Shown here: piece after piece, positions 20,411 to 29,760 of the stretch | Position numbering within the stretch: position 1 is the first letter of the stretch | Layout: the number at the start of each line of letters is the position of its first letter | NCBI GenBank assembly: GCA_018263435.1 | Contig: JAANXD010000073.1 | Coordinates: 1 to 64,000 of the forward strand | Length of the DNA: 64,000 nt | Direction: 5' to 3' | Source: Candidatus Scalindua arabica | GTDB lineage: Bacteria; Planctomycetota; Brocadiia; Brocadiales; Scalinduaceae | Notes under the pieces: generated by a model | What the model was told of the DNA's origin: nothing | Databases searched by the model: none | Seen by the model: only the letters and a program-made list of their open reading frames with translations | Translations under genes and position numbers: made by a program

Positions 20411-20667
20411 TTATAAATATCCTCCTCTGGAGTATTAAGGAAACCGAATGTACCTGCTTTATCTGCAAGAGTTAAGATTTCTTCATCTGTTAATTCCTGG
20501 TAAGGTATATTTTGAGGGATCTCAAACAGGAATGGAAAGTAAGAATAATCCATATCGAGCTCTTCTTTATCAGCTTTTACCTCTACACGGCTTTGTTCGT
20601 TTGCAGTTTCTGTTTCTGCAGGACTATTTTCAAAGACAGGCATCTTTTGTTCAGCTATTGGGTTCAT
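20398..20667 (-). CDS. small acidic hypothetical protein
   Basis: 89-aa ORF directly upstream of PemK-like remnant and within the tRNA-bounded segment. Confidence 0.5.
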   Translation of the reverse strand: MNPIAEQKMPVFENSPAETETANEQSRVEVKADKEELDMDYSYFPFLFEIPQNIPYQELTDEEILTLADKAGTFGFLNTPEEDIYNPSE

Positions 20668-20688
20668 GGAGATTCCTTTCTAATTTTA

Positions 20689-21084
20689 CTACTTTTTTGC
20701 TACTTTAAATTTACGAGAAACTACTGGTACATTTCCACATAAGAAATCAAAGCGGTACATGCCTGGTTCGGGTAAAATCAATCCTCGTATTTCAAATTTT
20801 GCTTCTACAACAGAAAAAGGGTTGTTAAATTTTAAAGGGCCAGCCAACTGTATAATTTCTTGCTGACTTTCATCGTCTTTTACACAAATTAAAGAGCATT
20901 CGTAATCACCATGTCCTTCTGTTAAACTAAGAAAAACATTAATTACAGGATGGCTACAGGGAAAACTTTTCGCATAAATATTACTAAATAAGCCTATTAG
21001 ACTTTTTTTATTTGTTGTCTTATCATCTATTACTGTATCACAAATAATAAAAGCTAAGGCTTTAGGTCGTGGTTTTTCTGCCAT
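20689..21084 (-). CDS. conserved hypothetical protein (DUF6941-like)
   Basis: PKALAFIICDTVIDDKTTNKKSLIGLFSNIYAKSFPCSHP pattern. Confidence 0.6.
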   Translation of the reverse strand: MAEKPRPKALAFIICDTVIDDKTTNKKSLIGLFSNIYAKSFPCSHPVINVFLSLTEGHGDYECSLICVKDDESQQEIIQLAGPLKFNNPFSVVEAKFEIRGLILPEPGMYRFDFLCGNVPVVSRKFKVAKK

Positions 21085-21301
21085 TTAATTGATTATCAGC
21101 ATTATCATGATATTGTCAATCTGTTTTCATTTTTTTCTTGAGGTTTATTTCGCAATATTCATGCCATGTGTACACCTGAAACACCTCCTACTTACATTAC
21201 CCCCCATGAGTGGTGGAATCATGCCGAGGACAATCTGGGGACGGTATTTTTGATGTCTAAAAGAATTGTAAGTACTTACATTTAAAAAAAGTTATACATT
21301 A

Positions 21302-21372
21302 GCCCGCGGGGGGAGTCGAACCCCCAATCTCATCATTACGAGTGACGTGCTCTGCCATTGAGCCACGCGGGC
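21302..21372 (-). tRNA. tRNA-Thr(CGT)
   Basis: cloverleaf read by eye: acceptor GCCCGCG/CGCGGGC, anticodon loop CTCGTAA, T-arm GGGGG-TTCGACT-CCCCC. Confidence 0.9.
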
Positions 21373-21623
21373 AAAGTTAATATCAACATTTGGTATGGTT
21401 TCTGGTATGAAGGCCAATCTTGTTATACTGCCTGACTTGTCATATTGCCTGAATGGTACCTGTCCAAATCCTTCACTTACCTTTCATGAATCTTGATATT
21501 ATTCATTTCTGCCAATGAGCTAAAGTTACAATATTCACTGTCTTATTTCAAGTTATAATAAAGGAAGCAGAGATTCAGTTTTTTCACTTAACTATTCATC
21601 TCGGAGTAACCTTTAGTTTATAA

Positions 21624-21667
21624 AAAAAGGCTGTATGAGGTTTTTAAACACCTTATACAGCCTTTAA
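21624..21667 (-). terminator. rho-independent terminator after the GltB-like gene
   Basis: aaaggctgtat...atacagccttt stem; T-run on the minus strand. Confidence 0.75.
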
Positions 21668-21701
21668 AATTATATTATACTTAATTTAATAATTAAAAGA
21701 G

Positions 21702-23282
21702 TTATGCATCCAGTATTGCTTCAGATGCCTCATTTTCCCAATCCATAATATAATTGATCCCTGTAACATCAGCGGCTTCCCTGGTCAACGCGAAAATGTC
21801 ATCTCTAGTGATTTCACTGAGGTCAAATCTCCTTGATCCGGCCATTAATTGTCGAAGACCCATTGCCATCTTTTCATAATAGGAGTACATACCCAACACT
21901 CCCGGAGTAACTTCACCAAATTGCTCTTTGACCTTTGATGAGTAATAGAAAATCTTTTCAAGAGTATCACCATGTTCTGAAGCAGGTTTTGGTATATCAC
22001 CAGCCTCAATCGCTTTTCCATTGGTATTCCCAACCATGGTAGCACAGATTGTGGATCGAGACATGCCAACTGCCTTTACGAATGGCGCGGCCAGTGCGAA
22101 TGATTTATAAATATGATCTTCTGCTGAAAGACCTCCGGCCAAGATTATGTCCGGCACATACTCTCCCCTGTCTGCCAGTCTCTTACAATACTCATAAGTC
22201 ATAGCGGCAATATAAACAGTCGGCACTCCCCATTCATTCATCATTCTCCACGGACTCATACCTGTACCGCCGCCTGCGCCGTCGATAGTTAAAACGTCAA
22301 GTTTATAAATCGAGCAAAACTTGATTGCCCTTGCCAGATCAGACGGTCTATACGCACCTGTCTTCAGGAATACATATTTTGCGCCAGCATTTCTCAGGTG
22401 TTCCACCTGCTGACCAAAATCATCGATCGCTTTGGGTAGATATTCTGATATTGCCTTCACCCTGGTATGTCTCTCAAATCCCTCAACAGCACCAGTTTTA
22501 AAGGCTTGCTGCACAACCTTGTCTTCCGGATCAGGGATTACGATGTAGCCTCTCTTCTTTAATAATATTGCCTTATCCAGATCATAGATCTTAACTTCAC
22601 CACCTATGTTCTTGGCGCCCTGTCCCCATTTCAATTCAACTGCATCAGAACCCAGAGTATTCAAACTATACTCAAGAACCCCCAACCTCCAGTCTTCAGG
22701 ATTAGCCTGAATTGCAATAAAGCCATAACCGTCCTTCTGGTTGTCTTTGAAAGATTTAAACCTTCTTTCAAGTTCCTTGCATTCTGTTACTTTCTGATTG
22801 CCGTCAAATTTAGATGTTTCATCCATCCCTACCACATTCTCACCGATAACTATCCCTGTACCACAAATGGCAGAACCTGCTCCGAGATCCGCAAAATGGT
22901 TCTTGGCTATCTGAGTAGAACCCAATCCGGTGCAGATCAAAGGAAATTTTAACTTAAGGCCTTTATCTCTGCCAAGACGCGTTTCAACATTTACATTTGT
23001 AAACTGTTCGTATTCCTTCTGGTGATGACTGGCAACTGTTCCAGTAATGTTAAAATGTGAGTAATCTACAGGATAATCTTTAGTACCACTGGATGTGCTT
23101 TTTCCAAACGGTATTGGATATATGGTCTCCGGCCCCCTCATGGCAGAAAGACCAATTTCACAGTATCCGGGACATCCATCAAGACAAACAACACACATCC
23201 CACTTTGCGGCAATACATCGCTTCCGGTTCTCGTTCTCGTCCCCGTAGCAGCCGATTTGTTAGGTATTTGCAAACTTCCCAT
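21702..23282 (-). CDS. glutamate synthase-like (GltB FMN-binding domain) protein
   Basis: GAGSAICGTGIVIGENV, DGAGGGTGMSPWRMMNEWGVP, LAGGLSAEDHIYK. Confidence 0.85.
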   Translation of the reverse strand: MGSLQIPNKSAATGTRTRTGSDVLPQSGMCVVCLDGCPGYCEIGLSAMRGPETIYPIPFGKSTSSGTKDYPVDYSHFNITGTVASHHQKEYEQFTNVNVETRLGRDKGLKLKFPLICTGLGSTQIAKNHFADLGAGSAICGTGIVIGENVVGMDETSKFDGNQKVTECKELERRFKSFKDNQKDGYGFIAIQANPEDWRLGVLEYSLNTLGSDAVELKWGQGAKNIGGEVKIYDLDKAILLKKRGYIVIPDPEDKVVQQAFKTGAVEGFERHTRVKAISEYLPKAIDDFGQQVEHLRNAGAKYVFLKTGAYRPSDLARAIKFCSIYKLDVLTIDGAGGGTGMSPWRMMNEWGVPTVYIAAMTYEYCKRLADRGEYVPDIILAGGLSAEDHIYKSFALAAPFVKAVGMSRSTICATMVGNTNGKAIEAGDIPKPASEHGDTLEKIFYYSSKVKEQFGEVTPGVLGMYSYYEKMAMGLRQLMAGSRRFDLSEITRDDIFALTREAADVTGINYIMDWENEASEAILDA

Positions 23283-23562
23283 TTATAGTCCTCCGTTCAT
23301 CAAAAAGATCAGAATTTTTAGTTATGTTAAATGAAACAATTTATAATTAGTTGCATAATTTTTCAGAATGTTTTTGTTCGCAAATATAATACCACTACAT
23401 TTATTTAATATCGTATCTATAAGCTACGTAAAATCAAGCCCTTATGTAAGACTTATTAATATTTTCTGCTGAGAATATACCAAGTATCTGGCTAAATTCA
23501 ACCGTTATTTTCATAACAACCATTATTTTCAGGATTTAATTTAGTTCGTAGGTTGTCTTTTA

Positions 23563-23617
23563 GACAAAAAAACCCCGATAGAAACTCACCTTTAAACTAA
23601 GTAGGTTTCTAACGGGG
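23563..23617 (-). terminator. rho-independent terminator after the heme-oxygenase-like gene
   Basis: CCCCGTTAGAAAC...GTTTCTATCGGGG then TTTTTTT on the minus strand. Confidence 0.85.
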
Positions 23618-23667
23618 AATCTAAAACACAAAACTCTAGTATATGTATCAGTTAATTTAAATTAATC

Positions 23668-24411
23668 TTAAAATCCACTTGCTCTTTCCAATCCATCCCA
23701 CAAAACAGTTCTGGCATCAAGGAAATCCATTGCACCAAATCTCAGCAACTCCTGATGATCCGCCGTCTGAGCAAATGGGAGTAAAGAATCTTTTATACCC
23801 TCTGCATGCTCAACATCAAGCTCAATATGTGCAGAAAAGAAAAGCACATCGTCCTCACTCAAACCGGCACCCCTGCACCCTTCACGTACAAGCGTGTACA
23901 TCTGTGGCACGATATATTCAGTTCCAGGACCCATGCCTCCAAAAGCCTCTATGTAATTGAGAAATCTGATATTCAGATACTTATCAACGAAAAGCTTTGT
24001 CTCAGGTAACGGCTTGATTGCATGCAACGCCTCTGGTGACGTATCAATACCTACAGACCTTAAAAACATTCTGAAAATTGCTGGATGTGTTCGTTCTGCA
24101 TCCATGTCCTGATTCTCTTCCTGACGTCCGCCATATTCTTCATGGAGATTCTTAATTAACGGAGCTCTTGATGCTTCGTCCGGAGTAATTGCTACCAGAG
24201 CTGCCAGGTATCTGGAGAAATGACGTGAAAAGCAGTAATACTGCTCAGCAAAAATCTTAACTTGGTCCTTATTTAACTCCCTGTTTTCAAACCTCTTTAA
24301 ATACGAATGTTTCATTGCCGGATGATTCAGGCAATCCTCCTGCAACTGATCTACAAAAGCTTCGGCTGATACTGCTCCACCCTTTGCCACAGGCCTCTCT
24401 GCTACTAACAT
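23668..24411 (-). CDS. heme-oxygenase-fold protein of CADD/PqqC/TenA-like type
   Basis: EQYYCFSRHF, NLHEEYGG, HIELDVEHAEGI metal-ligand pattern; ATG at 24411 preceded by GGAGG, so the 24534 start in the ORF track is probably too long. Confidence 0.7.
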   Translation of the reverse strand: MLVAERPVAKGGAVSAEAFVDQLQEDCLNHPAMKHSYLKRFENRELNKDQVKIFAEQYYCFSRHFSRYLAALVAITPDEASRAPLIKNLHEEYGGRQEENQDMDAERTHPAIFRMFLRSVGIDTSPEALHAIKPLPETKLFVDKYLNIRFLNYIEAFGGMGPGTEYIVPQMYTLVREGCRGAGLSEDDVLFFSAHIELDVEHAEGIKDSLLPFAQTADHQELLRFGAMDFLDARTVLWDGLERASGF

Positions 24412-24877
24412 AACAAATTCCTCCATAAAAAAGCTGAAAAATTTAATTGATATAGTAGATTCGCAATACCTATACCAAAAAGAAAATAATAGCGTGATAT
24501 TTTGTGTGCTAGCACATAAAGGCAATGATAACAATATGATACACCTCCAGATTTGAGTTTGAAATAATTTTATAAATTTTGTATTTATCAGAAAATGCGC
24601 ATATTATTCGCTCTTGATCTATTCCCAAAGAATTCTAGCGTAATATTTGCGCAGGCAATATAACGTAATTGTGAATAGGCCGGAAAAAACATAAAAGATG
24701 CAACGGTAAGCCAGGCCTTGTTAACAAACAAGGACCAGTTGTCGACGAATAATTGAACTGTATAGTAACTGCTTACATTGATATAATCTTATTATAACCT
24801 GTAAGGTACTATCAGTATTTATAGGAAAAACGAATAATGGCGGTCTAATCACATCGTAGAACACGAGCAATTTTAAG

Positions 24878-26030
24878 ATGAGCCGAAAAAAGAAATTAAA
24901 AAAACGAAACCTATCATCAGATAATAAGAGATCAACTAAGGCAAAAACAACTCCAAAGAAACCTTCAATTAGCCTTTTTGGATTACATAAGCGTGATGAG
25001 TTTGAAATCTTCTGTTACTCATACGGAGAGGATGACGGCAGCCGTATCAGGGCACAAATAGAGCAGGATTGTGATAAATTTGTTGACTTGATTAACCTCA
25101 GTCATGCTGATGCAGCAAGGCTCATATATGAAGACCAGGTTGATATCCTGGTAGACCTGAAAGGACACACAAGAGATAACAGGCTGGAAATATCAGCTTT
25201 TCGCCCGGCACCTGTTCAAGTCAGATACCTCGGCCTGGCAGGTACGACTGGAGCCAATTTCTTTGATTATATCATCACAGACAAAATTGTAACACCTGAT
25301 GATCACGCCCAATATTACAGTGAGAATTTTGTCTATCTACCCCACTGCTATTCAAGTGAACAGCTACTCTCAAGTGACCCTGAACAAAGATAGGAATAAG
25401 TCAGATTCTGGGTTAAGCGAGGATAGTCCTGTTTTCTGCTCATTTAATCAGGACTACAAGATTCAGCCCGAGATGTTTAATACCTGGATGAATATCCTCA
25501 GGCAGGTTCCGGAGTCAGTTTTGTGGCTACAAGGGGAGGACGAGATCACCGAAAAGAATTTATGGCGTGAGGCTGAAAGCAAAGGTATAAAGTCTACAAG
25601 ACTGGTTTTCCTGGAAAAATTACCGAAATACCAGCACCTGGAAAGACTAAGGCTTGCAGACGTGGCTTTGGATACGCAAATTGTCAATGGTGCTGCTACA
25701 ACGAGTGATGCATTGTGGGCAGGTGCTCCTGTTATAACAATACAGGGTGGCAGTTTCGCCTCACGCATGTCATCCAGTATACTAACTGCAATCGGGTTGC
25801 CAGAGTTGATCACACAAACAATAGAGGAATACGAACAAATTGCAGTAGATCTGGGACGTAATCCAGAAAGACTGCAGGAAATACGGCATAAGATAGCGAA
25901 AAACCGCTTAGCAGAACCCCTCTTTGACACTCCAAGATTTGCACGGAACTTAGAAAAGGCTTACAAAGAGATGTGGAAAATTTTTATAGCTGGAGAAATA
26001 CCGCGGCGGATCGAAGTGGTGGAAGACTAA
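24878..26030 (+). pseudogene. OGT/SPINDLY-like (GT41) catalytic region, frameshifted and lacking TPRs
   Basis: LVDLKGHTRDNRLEISAFRPAPVQVRYLGLAGTTG; frame change near 25351 restores LPHCYQVNSYSQV; then CSFNQDYKIQPEMFNTWMNILRQVPESVLWL. Confidence 0.8.
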
Positions 26031-26041
26031 ATATTATATAA

Positions 26042-27340
26042 TCATGAACTCAGGTAGGTCTTTATCTTCTCAGCGATTGTCGTAAATATCCACTCAAATT
26101 TTTCCGTGTCTGTTTCTAACAATGTCACCCTGAAACCGTAAAGGTCACAACTAAACCCGGTTAATGGCACAACGCATATACCGGTAGCACCCAGCAGGTA
26201 ATATACAAATCTTTTATCAAGGGCTACACCATCAGTTATCTCTTCAATATAATCTTTTATTTTTTTGTCACTTATCTCCAGCTTCTGTTTATCATTTAGA
26301 ACGCCATCTTTAAAAGTAACCGTCATATAAAACGCACCATCGGCCTGGTTAACTATCACGCCGTCAATTTTCCTCAGCATATCATAAGCAAATTTAGATC
26401 TTAATTCGTATTGCTTGTTTCTAGTGGTATGATATTCTTTGTATCTTGGATCAGATAGCACAGATGGAATAATCTTCTGAGGAAGCGTCGTAGAACAGAC
26501 TTCCAACATCTTTGCATGTATTATTGTATCAATATATTTCTCAAACATGGGATCCTTATCTTTATTATAAATCTCTATCCACCCACATCTCGCCCCCGGC
26601 CATGGAAGTTCCTTGGAAATCCCTCTCATAGAAATCCCACATACATCATTTATAATATCACTCAACGGGGTTGAAACTTTTCCGTTATAAGTTATTTCTG
26701 TATAAACTTCATCACATACAATAAACAAATCAAATTCTTCAGCAATTTTCACAATCCCTTCCATTGTCTCAAGTGGGTACACTGTACCCGTCGGATTGTT
26801 GGGATTTATAATTAATATTCCGGAGATTGAGTGATCATCTATTATTTTACTGCGTAGGTCATCAAGATCGGGATACCAGTTGTTTTCTGGATCTAATTTA
26901 TACATTAATGGATCTAAACCGGCATGCGCCGCTTCCGCTGATGAATGGGTAGAATAAGCCGGTGAGGGGCCAATCACCCTTGCCTCTCTCCTTAAATAGT
27001 TGTAAACGTCAGATATTGCATCGCCAATACCATTAAAGAAAACAATATCTTCTTTTGTTATCTGCGCCTTTTCTCTTTTGTTGCAAATGCCTGCAAGAAA
27101 ATCCCTTGTCTCCTCCAGCCCCTTTGTAGGACAGTATGCAAATGAGGAATCTGTATCAACTGCCTCCTTTATCACATCCTTGATCCATGACGGTATCTTT
27201 TCGCCCTTATGAATAGGGTCACCAATGTTCTCCCAGCAAACAACCAACCCCATGTCATGTAACCTATTGCCTACCGTTACTATTTCACGTATCTCATACC
27301 GGAGTTCATGTGCACCTACATGTACAATATTATTTCTCAT
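26042..27340 (-). CDS. PLP-dependent aminotransferase, class I/II
   Basis: INPNNPTGTVYPLETM, CDEVYTEITY, SKELPWPGARCGW. Confidence 0.92.
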   Translation of the reverse strand: MRNNIVHVGAHELRYEIREIVTVGNRLHDMGLVVCWENIGDPIHKGEKIPSWIKDVIKEAVDTDSSFAYCPTKGLEETRDFLAGICNKREKAQITKEDIVFFNGIGDAISDVYNYLRREARVIGPSPAYSTHSSAEAAHAGLDPLMYKLDPENNWYPDLDDLRSKIIDDHSISGILIINPNNPTGTVYPLETMEGIVKIAEEFDLFIVCDEVYTEITYNGKVSTPLSDIINDVCGISMRGISKELPWPGARCGWIEIYNKDKDPMFEKYIDTIIHAKMLEVCSTTLPQKIIPSVLSDPRYKEYHTTRNKQYELRSKFAYDMLRKIDGVIVNQADGAFYMTVTFKDGVLNDKQKLEISDKKIKDYIEEITDGVALDKRFVYYLLGATGICVVPLTGFSCDLYGFRVTLLETDTEKFEWIFTTIAEKIKTYLSS

Positions 27341-27716
27341 AGCGTATTATTAATGTTTTTGTATGTACTTGATATTCACAATCAGCCTGAACAGCCCTTT
27401 TACCTTGCGCATCCGGACAACCTGGTGCAATGCGAAACAATAGCAGCCCGGACTCAGACTGTAAGCAGATAGCATTTTAGGGTATGTATGAATGAAAATC
27501 AAGTAATTTGCCGAGGATCATGGTGCTGCCTGTTTTCTCACGAATTTGATAATGAAAAATATTGACAATTGAAAATATATTGTATATGACTATAGTCTAG
27601 TGAACAGTGAGCACCGTTTACGGCCGTCAAAATTACCAGTCAGCACACAAGAGCCGCCAACTCTTGACAATAAAGAAATCTGTTTATTTAACTCAACAAG
27701 ACAATTTTACATAAAA

Positions 27717-28451
27717 ATGTCAAAGGCCAATCTTATATTCAAAGAATGCTTTTGGGCCATACTCTGTATTTCTGTCATATTATTGAATGGCTGCAAATTG
27801 CCAGAACTAATTAAGGCTAAACCTGCTGTTGCCAGAGACAAGCCTTTGATTGAAGTAAGCACAACCAAAGAGGTTCCTCCTGTTGAAGAAGAGGATAAAG
27901 CCAAAAAGGAAATTCCTCCCGTTGAAGAGGACAAAACCAAGACAGATAAACCTGCTGTCAACAAGGACAAGCCTTCAGTCAAAGAAAGTAAAGAAAAAGA
28001 AGCTCCTCCCGCTGATAAAGGATCAGGATATTTGTCAAAAGGGTCTCCTCTGGGACTGGGACTGGTAGTGATAGACGGAGACGAAGAAGTAAGTGTTTTT
28101 GAGAAAATCAAAATATTAGAGACCAGGCTGAAAGCATTAAAAAATGAGATGCGCATCAAGACAGAAAAATCTAATAAAAAGCTAGCCGACCTGCAAGCGG
28201 CAAAAGAAGTTGTAGAGAAGAATTTTGCTGATACCAAGGAGAGGCTGGAAAAGGAAAACAAGGATTTGTCAGATAAAATTGAATCCCTTGAATCTAAGCA
28301 AATTGATCTCGAAGCAAGGGCTGTCTCTGCTGAGAATGAACTAAACCCAGTAAAAGATGAACTTCTAAAGACTCAACTATCTGAAATAAAAGCACAGCAA
28401 GAGTTGTATAAATTAAAAATTGAAAATCTGAAGCAAGATGAAGAAGAGTAG
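27717..28451 (+). CDS. putative lipoprotein with charged repeats and coiled coil
   Basis: lipobox-like VILLNGC after MSKANLIF start; K/E/P repeats then heptad-rich region. Confidence 0.65.
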   Translation: MSKANLIFKECFWAILCISVILLNGCKLPELIKAKPAVARDKPLIEVSTTKEVPPVEEEDKAKKEIPPVEEDKTKTDKPAVNKDKPSVKESKEKEAPPADKGSGYLSKGSPLGLGLVVIDGDEEVSVFEKIKILETRLKALKNEMRIKTEKSNKKLADLQAAKEVVEKNFADTKERLEKENKDLSDKIESLESKQIDLEARAVSAENELNPVKDELLKTQLSEIKAQQELYKLKIENLKQDEEE

Positions 28452-28533
28452 CACTCTTTCGCAAAATGGAGAGAAAGCTCCATCTACTATCTATAAAAGT
28501 TTTTAATACTGTATACAAATTATCCAGGTAACT

Positions 28534-29199
28534 ATGAAAACAGTTCATACTGCAATAACAATATCATTATTCTTTTTTATAGTAATTAGTACCAAAGGCT
28601 GCGTAGTGACCGAGGTGGAGGGAATAGCTAGGGAAACTTTTTTTACGAAGAAATTTGATTCTGTCAGCTATCATAAAACCGAAGAATACAACAATGCCAA
28701 CCTTCAAAGAGTTTTATTACTCCCACTCACTACAGAATCAAAAAGAGACAAAATAACAGATGAAGTTACAGAGGCATTCTCTATTGAATTACAAAGAAGT
28801 GCAAAATTTAGCATAGTAGAAGCCGTGGAGTTTCAGGATATACTGTCACAACAAAAGGATATCTGGAACAGAGGCCTGATTAGAGCTGAAACAATTGTAG
28901 AAGCAAAGAAGAGATATAAAGTAGAGGCAATTATTTTTGGTCAAATTACTCAGTATCAACCGTACGAACCACCGATCTTAGGCATAAAGATCGGTATGTT
29001 CTCTACCAAGTCCGGCAACATAATGTGGAGTGCCGATGCTATATTTGATAGCAGTCAAGCCTCAGTTATAAAACTTCTAAAATCCTACCACAAAAAACAG
29101 TACCAAAGAAAACAGTCGTTATATGATTGGAATCTCATACTGTTGTCTATGAAACGATACTCCCAATTTGCTGCCCATTATATAATAGCAACCCTCTAA
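28534..29199 (+). CDS. CsgG-like/outer-membrane lipoprotein, putative
   Basis: lipobox STKGC; RVLLLPLTTESKRDKITDEVTEAFSIEL...VEAIIFGQITQYQPY. Confidence 0.55.
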   Translation: MKTVHTAITISLFFFIVISTKGCVVTEVEGIARETFFTKKFDSVSYHKTEEYNNANLQRVLLLPLTTESKRDKITDEVTEAFSIELQRSAKFSIVEAVEFQDILSQQKDIWNRGLIRAETIVEAKKRYKVEAIIFGQITQYQPYEPPILGIKIGMFSTKSGNIMWSADAIFDSSQASVIKLLKSYHKKQYQRKQSLYDWNLILLSMKRYSQFAAHYIIATL

Positions 29200-29515
29200 A
29201 GCCTTATTACGCCCGTTATATAATACAAACAAGATAGCGCACCAAATGTGGCCTTATAATGCTTCTCAGACTTATTACTTCCCCTCTTCACCTCTCAGCT
29301 ATTGCCTCCTGCTGATTACATTTGATACCTATATACAGGAAATATTTTTCCTCTCCATACGGTAAAAAATGTAATAATGTATACCTCTCCAGAAGTGAAA
29401 ACATCTCCATCACCACTCAACTCAAACAAAATAATTATTTCTTAACTGCTTGTTACAGATGAAAATAGAAATATTGACTATGAATAATCTCAACACAGAA
29501 GATAAAAAGTTTCAC

Positions 29516-29534
29516 TTTGGCACAAAGCTAGCTT
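29516..29534 (+). promoter_or_regulatory. sigma-54 (-24/-12) promoter upstream of fliK
   Basis: TTTGGCACAAAGCTAGCTT; GG-N10-GC. Confidence 0.8.
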
Positions 29535-29760
29535 AATACACAAACATCTTGTTGTCATTTTAAGACTGTGAACGTAACGCAGTTTAAATTGATGGCGCCC
29601 TGAGTATGGCAAAGTAGTGCCTCTAAACAATGGCAAAGCTGCCTCAGGTATGACAGTCGCCCGAGGGCGACCCCAACAGAAGTCCGCCCTGACGGGCTTA
29701 GTGATATGCAAATGTACACCTGGCAGTAAAATTTATTTTTTTAAAATCTATTTATAGAAA

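Noticed and set aside
19889-21250. Solitary GGGGACAG-type words at about 19893 and 21234 as promoter or mobile-element ends
   Set aside because: Too short and without paired inverted partners; they may be repeat relics, but support is insufficient.
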